A stretch of 5,564 bases of DNA from positions 1-5,564 of the forward strand of contig DAHVKR010000111.1 of the NCBI GenBank assembly GCA_027320785.1. Direction: 5' to 3'. A model generated the notes under the pieces. That model did no database searches, was not told where the DNA came from, and saw nothing but the letters and a program-made list of their open reading frames with translations. A program made the translations under genes and the position numbers. This document shows, one piece after another, positions 5,409 to 5,564 of the stretch; position 1 is the first letter of the stretch; each line of letters starts with the position of its first letter. The stretch is from Bdellovibrionales bacterium (lineage in GTDB: Bacteria > Bdellovibrionota > Bdellovibrionia > Bdellovibrionales > Bdellovibrionaceae).

Positions 5409-5564
5409 TAGGCCTTTGGTCGGGACTTTTGAATAAGGCAGCCGTAAAGTGGTCCAAAACCTGACTGATCTGGAAAATACTGAATGCCATATTGAGTTTT
5501 TTCAGGACTGATCTCTGGATGAAGATCAATAATCGAAACAGCACCCTTCTTTTTATTGATTAGC
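5408..5564 (-). CDS. C-terminal fragment of an unidentified protein (cut by window edge)
   Basis: The minus strand from 5563 is open to a TAG at 5410-5408, giving the last 51 residues of a protein whose start lies outside the window. It contains GAVSIIDLHPEISPEK, then QYFPDQSGFGPLYGCLIQKS and a basic tail, RPKA. The final FPDQSG...LYGCLIQK pattern faintly resembles the closing strands of class I methyltransferases such as the RsmB/NOL1-NOP2-Sun group, which end in a glycine-rich turn followed by a hydrophobic strand and Lys/Arg. This is a resemblance by eye only, and no catalytic motif is in view. It lies 43 bases upstream of the HD-domain gene on the same strand with no strong terminator between, so the two may be co-transcribed. 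Confidence 0.6.
   Translation of the reverse strand, partial: LINKKKGAVSIIDLHPEISPEKTQYGIQYFPDQSGFGPLYGCLIQKSRPKA

Overview
The window is a compact block of bacterial genes, all read from the minus strand, so transcription runs from high to low coordinates. Base composition looks moderately AT-rich. The mix of genes is most like a member of the Bdellovibrionota: a GldA/GldF/GldG-type ABC exporter, a short NFACT-family protein, an HD-GYP-like protein whose GYP tyrosine is lost, and small secreted proteins of unknown function. The taxon is an inference from gene content and style. No rRNA, ribosomal protein or other taxonomic marker is present to prove it.

In transcription order: (1) 5564-5408 is the C-terminal end of an unrecognised gene cut by the window edge. 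(2) 5364-4360 is a 334-residue protein with a C-terminal HD domain of the HD-GYP type and several substituted signature residues. (3) 4267-3872 is a secreted protein of about 131 residues with two cysteines. (4) A 196-base intergenic gap (3676-3871) holds a 10-bp stem-loop that is a candidate terminator and, further on, a palindrome and a candidate -10 box. (5) 3675-3397 is a 92-residue exported protein carrying one near-canonical EF-hand calcium loop. (6) 3326-2070 is a reduced NFACT (RqcH/FbpA-like) protein. (7) 2003-1077 is the GldA-type ATPase, 1080-298 the GldF-type permease, and 301 to the window edge the start of the GldG-type auxiliary membrane protein. These last three are coupled by two ATGA start/stop overlaps.

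The gldA-gldF-gldG trio is the firmest functional unit: an ATPase, a six-helix permease and an auxiliary protein with N-terminal transmembrane helices should form one inner-membrane ABC complex. The NFACT gene lies just upstream with no obvious terminator between, so it may share a transcript with gldAFG, but a functional link is not shown. The HD-domain protein and the two secreted proteins have no evident connection to the exporter.

I see no CRISPR array, tRNA, rRNA, insertion sequence, integrase or toxin-antitoxin pair, and no gap over 300 bases without a gene. I do not see clear evidence of a wholly new system. The best leads are the reduced NFACT protein beside gldAFG, the degenerate HD-GYP domain and the exported EF-hand protein.
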